From contig NZ_AUDS01000015.1 of NCBI RefSeq assembly GCF_000425585.1, forward strand, positions 62,001-126,000: a stretch of DNA of 64,000 nucleotides, read 5' to 3'. Under the pieces are notes generated by a model that searched no databases, was not told where the DNA came from, and was given only the letters and a program-made list of their open reading frames with translations. Shown one piece after another: positions 8,894-16,555 of the stretch; position 1 is the stretch's first letter, and each line of letters begins with the position of its first letter. A program made the translations under genes and the position numbers. The stretch comes from Terrimonas ferruginea DSM 30193. Its GTDB lineage: Bacteria; Bacteroidota; Bacteroidia; Chitinophagales; Chitinophagaceae.

Positions 8894-11290
8894 ATGAAAT
8901 GGATTTTGCCCGCTGTGGCCTGCTTCACTGCGACCTTCAGTTTTGCGCAGCAAAAAACCATCTACCAGAAGGGATGGATCGATTTTAACAAGAATGGAAA
9001 GAAAGACATTTTTGAAGACACGACACAGTCTGTTGACAAAAGAGTAGAAGACCTGCTGTCGCAAATGACGCTGGAGGAAAAGACCTGTCAGATGGCAACC
9101 TTATATGGTTATGGACGTGTGCTGAAAGATGAACTGCCTACCGCCGCCTGGAAGACGGCTATCTGGAAAGATGGCATCGCCAATATCGACGAGCACCTGA
9201 ACAGCCTGCCTTTTAATCCGCATGCAACGTCGGAACATTCGTTCCCTTTCAGCAAACATGCGCGTGCGATCAATACGGTGCAAAAATGGTTTGTGGAAGA
9301 AACCCGCCTAGGTATTCCGGTAGACTTTACCAATGAAGGCATTCACGGTTTAACGCATGACCGGGCTACTTCTCTGCCTGCACCTATTTCGATTGGCGCT
9401 ACCTGGAATAAACAAATGGTCCGTCAGGCCGGCGAGATCGTAGGCCGCGAAGCAAAAGCACTGGGCTACACCAACGTGTACGCACCCATTCTGGATCCCG
9501 CACGTGATCAGCGCTGGGGACGCAATGTGGAATGTTACGGCGAAGATCCCTATCTGATTGCCGAACTGGGCAAGGCCATGACGCTTGGTATACAAAGCCA
9601 GGGTGTAGCGGCAACGATCAAGCACTTCGCTGTATACAGCGTACCAAAAGGTGGCCGCGACGGAGAAGCACGTACCGATCCGCATGTGGCTCCCCGCGAG
9701 ATGCACCAGTTGTATCTCTATCCGTTTAAAAAAGTGATACAGGAAGCTGCGCCGCTCGGTGTGATGAGCAGTTACAACGATTGGGACGGCGTGCCGGTAA
9801 CCGGTAGTTATTATTTCCTTACGGAATTATTACGTCAGCAATATGGCTTCAGGGGATATGTAGTATCCGACAGCCGCGCGGTAGAATACATTTATGAAAA
9901 ACACCGCGTAGCGAAAGATTTCAAAGAAGCCACACGTCAGGCCGTAGAAGCGGGCCTGAACGTATGGACCAATTTCGATCCGCCGGATGCCTATATCAAC
10001 AATATCCGCGAACTGGTGCGCGAAGGAAAATTATCCATTAAAGTAGTGGACGATCGTGTGCGCGACGTACTGCGCGTGAAGTTCATGGTCGGACTTTTCA
10101 ACCAGCCCTACGTTGCCGATCCTGCTGCAGCCGACAAATTGGTACACACGGCAAAAGACGAAGCCTTCTCACATGAAATGAACAGGGAGTTGCTTGTATT
10201 GCTGAAGAACGAGAACAACCTGTTGCCCTTAAAAAAAGAAGGGTATAAAAAGATACTCGTTGCCGGTCCGCTGGCCGATGCCACGAAATATACGATCAGC
10301 CGCTATGGCCCTTCCAATAATCCGGTAACATCGGTATTGGCAGGTGTGAAAGCATTGGTCGGAAACCGGGCAGAAATAATCTATGAAAAAGGATGTGAAG
10401 TGACCAACGAAGGATGGCCTGAAACGGAGATCATCGATGCGCCATTGAGCAAAGAAGACCAGGCCAGCATAGCGCAGGCAGTGGCACGTGCCAATGAGTC
10501 GGATATTATCATTGCCGTGCTGGGTGAAGATGAAAAGACCGTGGGTGAAGGTTTGTCGCGTACCTCATTGGATCTTCCGGGCCGCCAGGAGCAACTGTTG
10601 CAGGCACTGTATGCCACGGGTAAACCAGTGGTGTTGGTTGTAGCCACGGGTCAGCCGTTAACGATCAACTGGGCGCAGAAATATGTACCAGCCATTTTGC
10701 ATACAGGGTTTCCCGGTCCGTCTGCAGGCCGGGCGATTGCGGAAGCTTTGTTTGGTGATTACAATCCCGGAGGCAAACTCACCATGACCTATCCGAAGTC
10801 AACCGGACAGATCGAGTTCAACTTTCCGTTCAAACCCGGATCACATGCCGATCAGCCGCCGAAAGGAAGAAATGGGGCCGGTTTTACGAGAGCAAATGGT
10901 GCGCTTTATCCGTTTGGGTTTGGACTGAGTTACACAACGTTTAAATATGAAGGAATAAAAGTATCGCCGCAGCAATTGCATTCGCAGGCTATCGTGAACG
11001 TGGAAGTAAAGGTGACGAATACCGGTTCACGCAAGGGTGATGAAGTAGTTCAATTGTATGTAAAACATCCGATCACCAATGTGATTACCTATGTAACGCA
11101 GTTGCGTGGATTCGAGCGCATCAGCCTCGAGCCCGGGCAAACCAAAACCGTACAATTTACGCTGCAGCCGGATGACCTGTCGATCCTGGATCAAAACATG
11201 AAATGGAACGTGCCGGAGGGGACTTATGAAGTGTTTATCGGAAGCTCTTCTGAGGACATCCGTCAGAAAGGTGAATTCACGATCCGGTAG
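8894..11290 (+). CDS. Glycoside hydrolase family 3 beta-glycosidase, exported
   Basis: 798 residues with an N-terminal signal peptide (hydrophobic stretch ending FAQQ, about residue 20), so periplasmic or outer-membrane associated. The GH3 N-terminal barrel spans about 60-400 (GKDGIANID region, ATIKHFAVYS, then GYVVSDSRAVEY with the candidate nucleophile Asp; this family usually has SDW there, here SDS). The GH3 C-terminal domain spans about 430-670 (VLGEDEKTVGEGLSR) and a fibronectin III-like domain about 690-790 (GDEVVQLYVK). This is the architecture of beta-glucosidases and beta-xylosidases, not of NagZ, which lacks the C-terminal domains. It starts 30 bases after the ACS transporter and is probably the last gene of the cluster. 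Confidence 0.9.
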   Translation: MKWILPAVACFTATFSFAQQKTIYQKGWIDFNKNGKKDIFEDTTQSVDKRVEDLLSQMTLEEKTCQMATLYGYGRVLKDELPTAAWKTAIWKDGIANIDEHLNSLPFNPHATSEHSFPFSKHARAINTVQKWFVEETRLGIPVDFTNEGIHGLTHDRATSLPAPISIGATWNKQMVRQAGEIVGREAKALGYTNVYAPILDPARDQRWGRNVECYGEDPYLIAELGKAMTLGIQSQGVAATIKHFAVYSVPKGGRDGEARTDPHVAPREMHQLYLYPFKKVIQEAAPLGVMSSYNDWDGVPVTGSYYFLTELLRQQYGFRGYVVSDSRAVEYIYEKHRVAKDFKEATRQAVEAGLNVWTNFDPPDAYINNIRELVREGKLSIKVVDDRVRDVLRVKFMVGLFNQPYVADPAAADKLVHTAKDEAFSHEMNRELLVLLKNENNLLPLKKEGYKKILVAGPLADATKYTISRYGPSNNPVTSVLAGVKALVGNRAEIIYEKGCEVTNEGWPETEIIDAPLSKEDQASIAQAVARANESDIIIAVLGEDEKTVGEGLSRTSLDLPGRQEQLLQALYATGKPVVLVVATGQPLTINWAQKYVPAILHTGFPGPSAGRAIAEALFGDYNPGGKLTMTYPKSTGQIEFNFPFKPGSHADQPPKGRNGAGFTRANGALYPFGFGLSYTTFKYEGIKVSPQQLHSQAIVNVEVKVTNTGSRKGDEVVQLYVKHPITNVITYVTQLRGFERISLEPGQTKTVQFTLQPDDLSILDQNMKWNVPEGTYEVFIGSSSEDIRQKGEFTIR

Positions 11291-11406
11291 GAGGGTGAAA
11301 AGGACGTAGCTGTAAACCGAAGAAATGGCTACATGGAAGTACTTATTTATCGTAAAAACATCATTATCAAGGATCGAAAAATAACGGCAAATCGTAAAAA
11401 TTGATG

Positions 11407-11432
11407 AAAAAGGGGGTGTTTTTCTCCTTTTT
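11407..11432 (+). terminator. Probable terminator of the GH3 operon
   Basis: AAAAAGGGG pairs with CTCCTTTTT (one G-U) around an 8-base loop, 117 bases after the GH3 stop codon. The U-rich part is the 3' arm itself. Confidence 0.5.
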
Positions 11433-11447
11433 GATAATTTTCTAAGG

Positions 11448-11610
11448 TACTTTAGTAATCAGAAAGAGAGAATCCATCATCGATGAAAAGCCGGACTCGT
11501 TCCGACAAAAGAATTTAAATCTATACCATTGAAGACCCTGAACGACCCTCCTCGTCCAAAGCTCTGAGCAGGAAGATCGTCTTTAAAAGCCGGATTTTTT
11601 TCCGGCTTTT
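11448..11610 (+). ncRNA. Possible small structured RNA in the 11291-11676 intergenic region
   Basis: The 386-base gap between the GH3 gene and the convergent lipoprotein gene has no credible protein. After the GH3 terminator there is a near-consensus -7 element TACTTTAG (11448-11455), a roughly 125-base GC-richer stretch, and a strong hairpin (11585-11610). The 10-mer AAAAGCCGGA occurs twice, at 11486-11495 and as the 5' arm of the final hairpin (11585-11594), so the 3' arm could pair with either. I do not recognise the family, the -33 element is poor, and the hairpin may simply end the opposite-strand gene. Confidence 0.3.
11585..11610. terminator. Strong bidirectional terminator hairpin
   Basis: Perfect 10-bp stem AAAAGCCGGA / TCCGGCTTTT around a T6 loop, A- and T-ended so usable on both strands. 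It lies 67 bases past the stop of the minus-strand lipoprotein gene and between convergent genes. Confidence 0.8.
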
Positions 11611-11676
11611 ATTATTTATATAAACAACTTAAAAAGTCAAAAATCAACAATGGTCGTTTTACCATTACCTATTGAT

Positions 11677-12756
11677 TTATCGCCTTAGTTTTTCCGCGAT
11701 CAGAATCTTCAGTTTTCCCTGGTCGGCATCCAGCGTCTCTTTGTAAACTTTAATCCATCTATTGACTTCCGCAGAATTGCCGCTTTCATAATAAGCACGG
11801 ATCAACTCCAGTATGCCATCATCAAAAAGCGGGAACTGCTCATATAAATTGGTTAACGCTCCAATTGCGTCTGCGTAGTTTTTTTGCCCACGGTACAAGC
11901 GTCCGCTGTAGAAATCGAGGAACGAATCGCCGAATATCTGATGTAACACAGTAATACACCTGTGCGCCCGGCTGTAATCTCCTGTCTTTTCTCCAATTAC
12001 AAGATTGAGCAGGTAGTCCGATGCCTGTGTAGCCGTAACTCCCTCCCATTCTTTTGCAGCTTGTGAAGGATCGACGTAACAAAGCGTACGGAGCAAAAGG
12101 TCTATTGAGGCTTTCCGCGACGTATCGTTGGATAACAGTTCCCATACGTTTGTATAGGCCTCTTCATACCGGCGTTCGATCAACATACTGTTAATCTTGT
12201 TTTCTTTCACTATGTATTGCAGCTCGTTATTTGCACCTTGTGTTTTGGCGCGAAAAATTGCTGCCAGTCGTTTGGTTAACGAACTGTTGTTTAGAAAACT
12301 AAATACCTCTATAAGACAAGGATTGTTTTCGCGTTTATTCAACACATAAAGATGATAGTCTACGAACCCAGGTGTATACATACGGAAAACCAGCATTTGC
12401 AGACTGTCGCGGATTTCACGTTTTACAAACTGATAGTGCCCCTTATAACGGGACGGACCCAGGAAGCTGGTATCTACTACGGACGGAAGCAGCGCGCTTA
12501 CGTCTTCAGCGCTAAGTTTCGTTGTGTGCATAAGATTTACTTCGTTAGCCACGAATTGCGGATCAAATAGTGATAAGTAAGCGTTGGCGTTATTGTTATT
12601 AACCGCTTCTTCAATTCGGCTCGCTATATCCATGGCTTCCGGTTGACTGACTGTTACTTTAACAATGCTGCTAACCGGCTTTGGTTCTCGACGGGGATTG
12701 TAAAGGCAGGACGAAAATAATAGCAGGAGGAGTAACAGTCGGATGGCTTGTTTCAT
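11677..12756 (-). CDS. Predicted lipoprotein of unknown function
   Basis: 359 residues. The start at 12756 is chosen because it gives a clean lipoprotein signal: Lys-Gln, a run of seven leucines, then the lipobox LFSSC with Cys about residue 17; the open frame extends 50 codons further upstream without a signal-like sequence. No domain was recognised. The middle (about residues 35-110) resembles small nuclear-transport-factor-like folds in pattern (IASRIEEAVNNNNANAYLSLFDP), and the C-terminal half is helical and TPR-like (YSRAHRCITVLHQIFG, FYSGRLYRGQKNYADAIGAL). Both readings are tentative. It is alone on the minus strand with a strong terminator after it and the DUF3606-like gene upstream, separated by another terminator. 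Confidence 0.75.
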   Translation of the reverse strand: MKQAIRLLLLLLLFSSCLYNPRREPKPVSSIVKVTVSQPEAMDIASRIEEAVNNNNANAYLSLFDPQFVANEVNLMHTTKLSAEDVSALLPSVVDTSFLGPSRYKGHYQFVKREIRDSLQMLVFRMYTPGFVDYHLYVLNKRENNPCLIEVFSFLNNSSLTKRLAAIFRAKTQGANNELQYIVKENKINSMLIERRYEEAYTNVWELLSNDTSRKASIDLLLRTLCYVDPSQAAKEWEGVTATQASDYLLNLVIGEKTGDYSRAHRCITVLHQIFGDSFLDFYSGRLYRGQKNYADAIGALTNLYEQFPLFDDGILELIRAYYESGNSAEVNRWIKVYKETLDADQGKLKILIAEKLRR

Positions 12757-12791
12757 AATAAATGCGAAAGTAAGTACCCCATTCCAATAAT

Positions 12792-12819
12792 AAAAAAAGA
12801 GCCGGCAATGCCAGCTCTT
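12792..12819 (-). terminator. Terminator downstream of the DUF3606-like gene
   Basis: On the minus strand AAGAGCTGGC-ATT-GCCGGCTCTT (one G-U pair) followed by a run of T. It separates the small gene from the lipoprotein gene. Confidence 0.85.
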
Positions 12820-12841
12820 CCATGTTATAGTACGGATCTGA

Positions 12842-13024
12842 TTATGCTTTTCCTTCGAGGTAACGCATGATGTTTTCACGCATCGGGCCGGCAACCTTGA
12901 TTGCATCTACAATAGTTTGTTTATGCTTGTCAGGAAATTGCCTGTGCAGATAGGCTACCTCATTTGGGTCATTGCTATCTACCCGTAAACTATCTTGTTT
13001 TCCTTTTTTGTCTTTACTGTCCAT
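12842..13024 (-). CDS. Small DUF3606-like protein
   Basis: 60 residues starting at the ATG at 13024; a longer frame from 13096 exists but its extra 24 residues look unlike the family. The pattern (D at the start, SLRVDSNDPNEVAYLHRQF, then a helix with IVDAIKVAGP and a final MRYLEG) matches the short DUF3606 proteins common in Bacteroidota and Proteobacteria, in which the helix-turn-helix-like core is about 55 residues. Function unknown. It lies in a group of small basic or stress-type genes on the same strand. Confidence 0.65.
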   Translation of the reverse strand: MDSKDKKGKQDSLRVDSNDPNEVAYLHRQFPDKHKQTIVDAIKVAGPMRENIMRYLEGKA

Positions 13025-13107
13025 AGTATGAGGGTTTAATGGTAGTAAGGCAAAAGCTGTGCCTTTTTCTAATTTCTTTTTAATCATTTGCCGCACAGCT
13101 TTTTCAA

Positions 13108-13392
13108 TCAGCGATCTGCTTCAATCGCTCTCCCCAATACTCCACTTATGGCTGATTCTTTTTCCGAATCTTTATGCACCCATATCTTTTTTGTGGCATC
13201 CGCGGATAAGGGAACCGGTTTTATTTCCTGCGGTGGCAACAAAGGCATCCCCGCTTTTTTGCCGGCGATTCTGAAATCATATACGCGATAAACAGGATCA
13301 CTTGCTATCTGTTCCACCGTGGCTTCCAACGCTAACACATAGCTGCTGTCTTCAAGCGGGAAATTAAATGCTATCGTAAATATTTTATCCAT
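13108..13392 (-). CDS. Hypothetical protein, 5' end uncertain
   Basis: 94 residues from the ATG at 13392 (MDKIFTIAFNFPLEDSSY...). No domain recognised. The same frame stays open and protein-like for at least 33 codons upstream (ALKRIRENPDISKISLLW) without any ATG, GTG or TTG before it runs into the lysine-rich gene in another frame. Either this gene starts at 13392, or its true 5' end is joined to the H1-like gene by a frameshift at an A7 run (see findings). Confidence 0.5.
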   Translation of the reverse strand: MDKIFTIAFNFPLEDSSYVLALEATVEQIASDPVYRVYDFRIAGKKAGMPLLPPQEIKPVPLSADATKKIWVHKDSEKESAISGVLGRAIEADR

Positions 13393-13489
13393 ACAGGCAT
13401 TTTCCGAAAGTCGAATACTATGCCAAAGCAGGGATATTTTTGATATATCAGGGTTTTCCCGGATGCGTTTTAACGCCTGTGTTAACGCT

Positions 13490-13819
13490 TTAGGATTTTG
13501 TTGCCGTTTTTTTCCTGTTTGCTGTTTTTTTACGCGGGTTACTTTTCTTTTTTGCGGGCGTTCTTTTTTTGGCTGCCGTTCCTTTCTTTGCTGCCGCTTT
13601 CTTTTTGGGAGCTGCCTTTTTCTTTGTAGCAGTTTTCTTGCGTGCGGTTTTTTTCGCCGGCACTTTAGCACCTTCCTCACGCGCTTCAGATAAGCCGATT
13701 GCAATTGCCTGCTTGCGGCTTGTTACTTTTTTCCCGGAACCGCTTTTTAATGTTCCCTGTTTCTGTTCGTGAATAGCCCGGCCCACTTTGTCGCCGGCTT
13801 TTTTTGAATACTTTGCCAT
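13490..13819 (-). CDS. Histone H1-like, lysine-rich DNA-binding protein (DUF6496-type N-terminus)
   Basis: 109 residues. The N-terminal 50 (MAKYSKKAGDKVGRAIHEQK, SGKKVTSRKQAIAIGLSEAR) is the short domain seen in many bacterial DUF6496 proteins. The remainder is a run of KKTA/KKKAAAKK motifs like the C-terminal tail of histone H1 and of bacterial H1-like nucleoid proteins. It probably binds DNA non-specifically through its charge. The tail is low-complexity and contains two A7 homopolymers on the coding strand (complement of 13507-13513 and 13525-13531), so the reading frame near its 3' end is a likely place for slippage or assembly error. Confidence 0.8.
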   Translation of the reverse strand: MAKYSKKAGDKVGRAIHEQKQGTLKSGSGKKVTSRKQAIAIGLSEAREEGAKVPAKKTARKKTATKKKAAPKKKAAAKKGTAAKKRTPAKKKSNPRKKTANRKKTATKS

Positions 13820-13848
13820 GATCGTTGTGTTTTAATGAGTAATAATTT

Positions 13849-14340
13849 TTAACTGACAACCTGCTCAAGACACATCAGCAGTTTGGTTAGCGCCGCTTTC
13901 GCATAATAATTTTGATTCGCGGCCATTGCATTTTCTTCAGGCGCCTCCAGTCTGCCTTTGTAGCAGATTTCTTTTCCATGTGCAATGGCCAGATAGGCGT
14001 ATACTTTGTTATTGCCTTCGGGCACAGGCGACGCATAACCTGTTATTCCAATGCCCCAGTTACTGCTAAATAATCGTGCTACATGTTTTGCCATCTGCTC
14101 CGCTACTTTTTCCGATACACAGTTTGTCTGACGTGCGTGAACGGGATCAACGGCGAGTTGCCGGATTTTTTGTTGGAGGTTGTAAACCGTGATGCCGCCT
14201 TCGTAAAAACGGCTGGCTTCGTCTACCTGCGAAAACATGAATTGCAGCAGACCGCTCGTAACACTTTCGGCAACAGCGAGGGTTTCCTGTTCCTGAATAA
14301 GATGATCCCTGATGGGATTAAGCAAATGGTCGTTTATCAT
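13849..14340 (-). CDS. CinA C-terminal domain protein (nicotinamide-nucleotide amidase-like)
   Basis: 163 residues, the length of a stand-alone CinA-C/PncC domain, which hydrolyses NMN to nicotinate mononucleotide. Signatures: VAESVTSGLLQFMF (family AESCTGG; here the Cys is Val and GG is SG), YEGGITVYN, and GIGITGYASPVPEG (family GITGIAGP). The substitutions in both motifs make catalytic activity less certain. It starts two bases after the pyrophosphatase stop, so the two are one operon. Confidence 0.75.
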   Translation of the reverse strand: MINDHLLNPIRDHLIQEQETLAVAESVTSGLLQFMFSQVDEASRFYEGGITVYNLQQKIRQLAVDPVHARQTNCVSEKVAEQMAKHVARLFSSNWGIGITGYASPVPEGNNKVYAYLAIAHGKEICYKGRLEAPEENAMAANQNYYAKAALTKLLMCLEQVVS

Positions 14341-14342
14341 TT

Positions 14343-14864
14343 CTATAAACTTTTACTTAGGGGAATACCGGTAATTGTACCGTTAGTTGAGTTGATTTTG
14401 CTATGGCGTTCAGATAAGACAACGGCTTGCGCTGCATTCAACTGACCGGTAATCCGCAGTTCTTTTCCTTCGGCGGTGATATAAGCGATAAAGAATTGTT
14501 CGATCTGCCGGAGCAGCTCTTCCGGTAGTTCTTCTATGCTTTGAACGTTTTCAAATTGCCGCGATATTTCCGTCACCGCCAGGTAACGGTGATTGGCGAT
14601 GAGGTGTTCGCCTGTTCCCTGTTCTGCTAATAAACATCCGATCAGTCTCGCATCTACCACACATCCGGGAAATGTGGTGAACTCCGACAAAACCATTACA
14701 TCGAGCGGATCACCGTCTTCAGCGATGGTGTCGGGGATGAACCCGAAGTCAAACGGAAAACTCAGCCCGTGCGCCAGTACTTTTTTTAGCCGGAACGCCC
14801 GGCGGTTATTATCGTACGTATATTTTACATTGCTGTGGGCCGGTGTTTCAATGATGATATCCAC
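14343..14864 (-). CDS. ppa: Inorganic pyrophosphatase, family I
   Basis: 173 residues, typical of bacterial soluble pyrophosphatase, hydrolysing PPi to drive biosynthesis. Metal-binding signature DGDPLDVMVL is intact, as are the N-terminal KYTYDNNRRAFRLKKVL and the FPFDFGFIPDT stretch. The start codon is GTG at 14864: no in-frame ATG lies just upstream, and an out-of-frame ATG is seven bases before it. The remainder of the family motif (residues after 85) is more divergent than the N-terminal half. This looks like a secondary paralogue, as it is grouped with stress-type genes rather than housekeeping ones (inference). Confidence 0.82.
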   Translation of the reverse strand: MDIIIETPAHSNVKYTYDNNRRAFRLKKVLAHGLSFPFDFGFIPDTIAEDGDPLDVMVLSEFTTFPGCVVDARLIGCLLAEQGTGEHLIANHRYLAVTEISRQFENVQSIEELPEELLRQIEQFFIAYITAEGKELRITGQLNAAQAVVLSERHSKINSTNGTITGIPLSKSL

Positions 14865-14906
14865 GTTTTCATTTTTTAATAAAAAAACATGAATCGTGCC
14901 ATCAGG

Positions 14907-15563
14907 TTATTCGCCTGTTTCAGCATGCGGCGCATCAACGGGCTTGGATTGGGGTGAACCTTTTTGCCGGAAGTAGATAGAAAGTACCACAATCGCCGCT
15001 ACCGAAAGAAATTCGCTTTGCCAGTTTTGAAAGGATTCAAACCAGAACCGGCTGTCTGCCAGGTAACCCGTTATATTTTCGGGTGGCAGTCCCTTATGGG
15101 TGCGTAGTTCATTTTCATCCATCATGCTGCCATGAAAGTGCAGGGCAAACGAAGCGAGAAAGAGCAGCACCAGTATAATGCTCAGGGAATGTTTATATAA
15201 AAAAAGTATCCAGCCGCCGCGCCGTACCGGCCAGGGAGCACCCGGCCTTTTGGCCGAAGGTTCGCGGTCCACTTCTTCTTTGCCTTCCAGCTTTTTGGAT
15301 TCCGAAGAGCCTTTTTGACGTAAGGAAATGGTGAGTACGACAAACAACGCCATTTGCAGGAATTCACTTTCCCAATTTTCGAATGTTGCCTGGATAAAAT
15401 GTCCCGATTGCACATATGCTCCCGGCGAAAGCAGGGTCATGCCTTCTTCTTCCCGCTCTTTGTTATGTTCGTGATAACCGGTTACAAACTGACCACCCAG
15501 TGATAAAAGGAACAGGAGTATAAAAACGATTGCCAGACCGTTGTTGTGGATAAAGCGTTTCAT
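14907..15563 (-). CDS. DUF6766-like membrane protein with internal duplication
   Basis: 218 residues made of two similar halves. Each has a membrane segment (about 9-28 and 128-147), a short polar loop, an aromatic motif (TFENWESEFLQ at about 76-86, SFQNWQSEFLSV at about 180-191) and a second membrane segment ending RQKGS. This duplication is the pattern of the DUF6766 family. Four membrane segments in total, function unknown. It is upstream of ppa on the same strand with a 42-base gap. Confidence 0.75.
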   Translation of the reverse strand: MKRFIHNNGLAIVFILLFLLSLGGQFVTGYHEHNKEREEEGMTLLSPGAYVQSGHFIQATFENWESEFLQMALFVVLTISLRQKGSSESKKLEGKEEVDREPSAKRPGAPWPVRRGGWILFLYKHSLSIILVLLFLASFALHFHGSMMDENELRTHKGLPPENITGYLADSRFWFESFQNWQSEFLSVAAIVVLSIYFRQKGSPQSKPVDAPHAETGE

Positions 15564-15593
15564 ATAGTCATTTATCCAAATCGCATACCCATA

Positions 15594-15629
15594 AATAAAA
15601 AAACCAGCAATATGGATATATTACTGGTT
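15594..15629 (-). terminator. Terminator on the minus strand
   Basis: Minus strand AACCAG-a-ATAT... stem with one internal mismatch (15602-15629), followed by eight T. It ends transcripts from the 15787-16377 gene before the DUF6766-like gene. Confidence 0.75.
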
Positions 15630-15786
15630 GGTGATCCAGGGTACTGCCGAGCATGAGAAGAATATCTTTGAAGGCAGTTTCGGTTAGTAACGACAGTCTT
15701 AGTGTTATAAAGAAAGTTCTTTCTGCAAATCATTCCCAATGCTCTTAGCGAACAGCCGCTTCGGGTTACCGAACGGTCAGTTTGTT

Positions 15787-16377
15787 TCAGCCGGCCGGTT
15801 TGAAAGACCATTGATTTCCGTCCAGCAGCGGGTGCGAACCTTTCAGCAACCTTTCGTGAAGTTGCAATTGCCAGTGGCGGAAATATACATCCATGATCCA
15901 GGGCTGGAAGTGGAAGTCGAATTGATTAAAGGCATGAAGGGGTTTGAAAACCGTTTTCTTCTCCGGGCAGTAATCAAATATGAGTGTAATAGACTCTACA
16001 GATTGAGGAGAAAAGGTGAACACGCCGTTGCGCGAGCCACGCTGTTGCTGCGAGCGGCCACCACCTTCGATCCGGCAAAGCACGTGTGTATGCAATACGG
16101 GGTTTTCGGCCTGCACACCTACGCGGATATCGCTGCCGTATAGAAGACGCTCTTCTGTCAATGCAAAGTCGTCGCCGGGCGGAGTGCCGGTATCCAGCAC
16201 AATGGTGTTTTCGTCCTGTTGATACCAGGATCCGCGGGCCGTTCGCTCCACTCCGGCCTGGGAGTAGAAGAAAAGGAAATGATGATCGTTGCTGAGCCGT
16301 ATTCCGGTATGAACCCCACGGGGGCCGTCCATAAGATATTCACCGGCAAGGCTGGTGCCTGCTGTTGTTTTTTTCAT
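15787..16377 (-). CDS. Hypothetical protein
   Basis: 196 residues from the ATG at 16377 (MKKTTAGTSLAGEYL); the frame is open further upstream but that part overlaps the promoter region of the divergent GT39 gene. No signal peptide. The first half is beta-rich and may be a small ligand- or lipid-binding barrel (GEYLMDGPRGVHTGIRLSNDHHFLFFYS, ARGSWYQQDENTIVLDTG). The second half contains an aromatic-rich stretch (FHFQPWIMDVYFRHWQLQLHE). I do not recognise the family. It is transcribed alone, with its own terminator. Confidence 0.65.
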   Translation of the reverse strand: MKKTTAGTSLAGEYLMDGPRGVHTGIRLSNDHHFLFFYSQAGVERTARGSWYQQDENTIVLDTGTPPGDDFALTEERLLYGSDIRVGVQAENPVLHTHVLCRIEGGGRSQQQRGSRNGVFTFSPQSVESITLIFDYCPEKKTVFKPLHAFNQFDFHFQPWIMDVYFRHWQLQLHERLLKGSHPLLDGNQWSFKPAG

Positions 16378-16555
16378 GTGTGAATTGCTGTGTGATAGAC
16401 GGCGTGGACTCACAGGAAAATTACCACCTGCAGGCCAGGAATAAAAACCGGGTTTGCCAATGGTCGTAACGGATAAGGCAATGGCATGCACTTTTCAAAT
16501 TTGTACTACCTTGCAGCTTTCCCGCACTGCCCGGGATCATCAGTTTTTACAGCTT

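Noticed and set aside
13108-13704. 198-codon minus-strand frame read as one gene
   Set aside because: Its first half is the lysine-rich H1-like gene read out of frame; only the part after about 13490 looks like protein.
15572-15811. 79-codon minus-strand open frame
   Set aside because: Covers a terminator hairpin and overlaps the next gene; no protein-like pattern.
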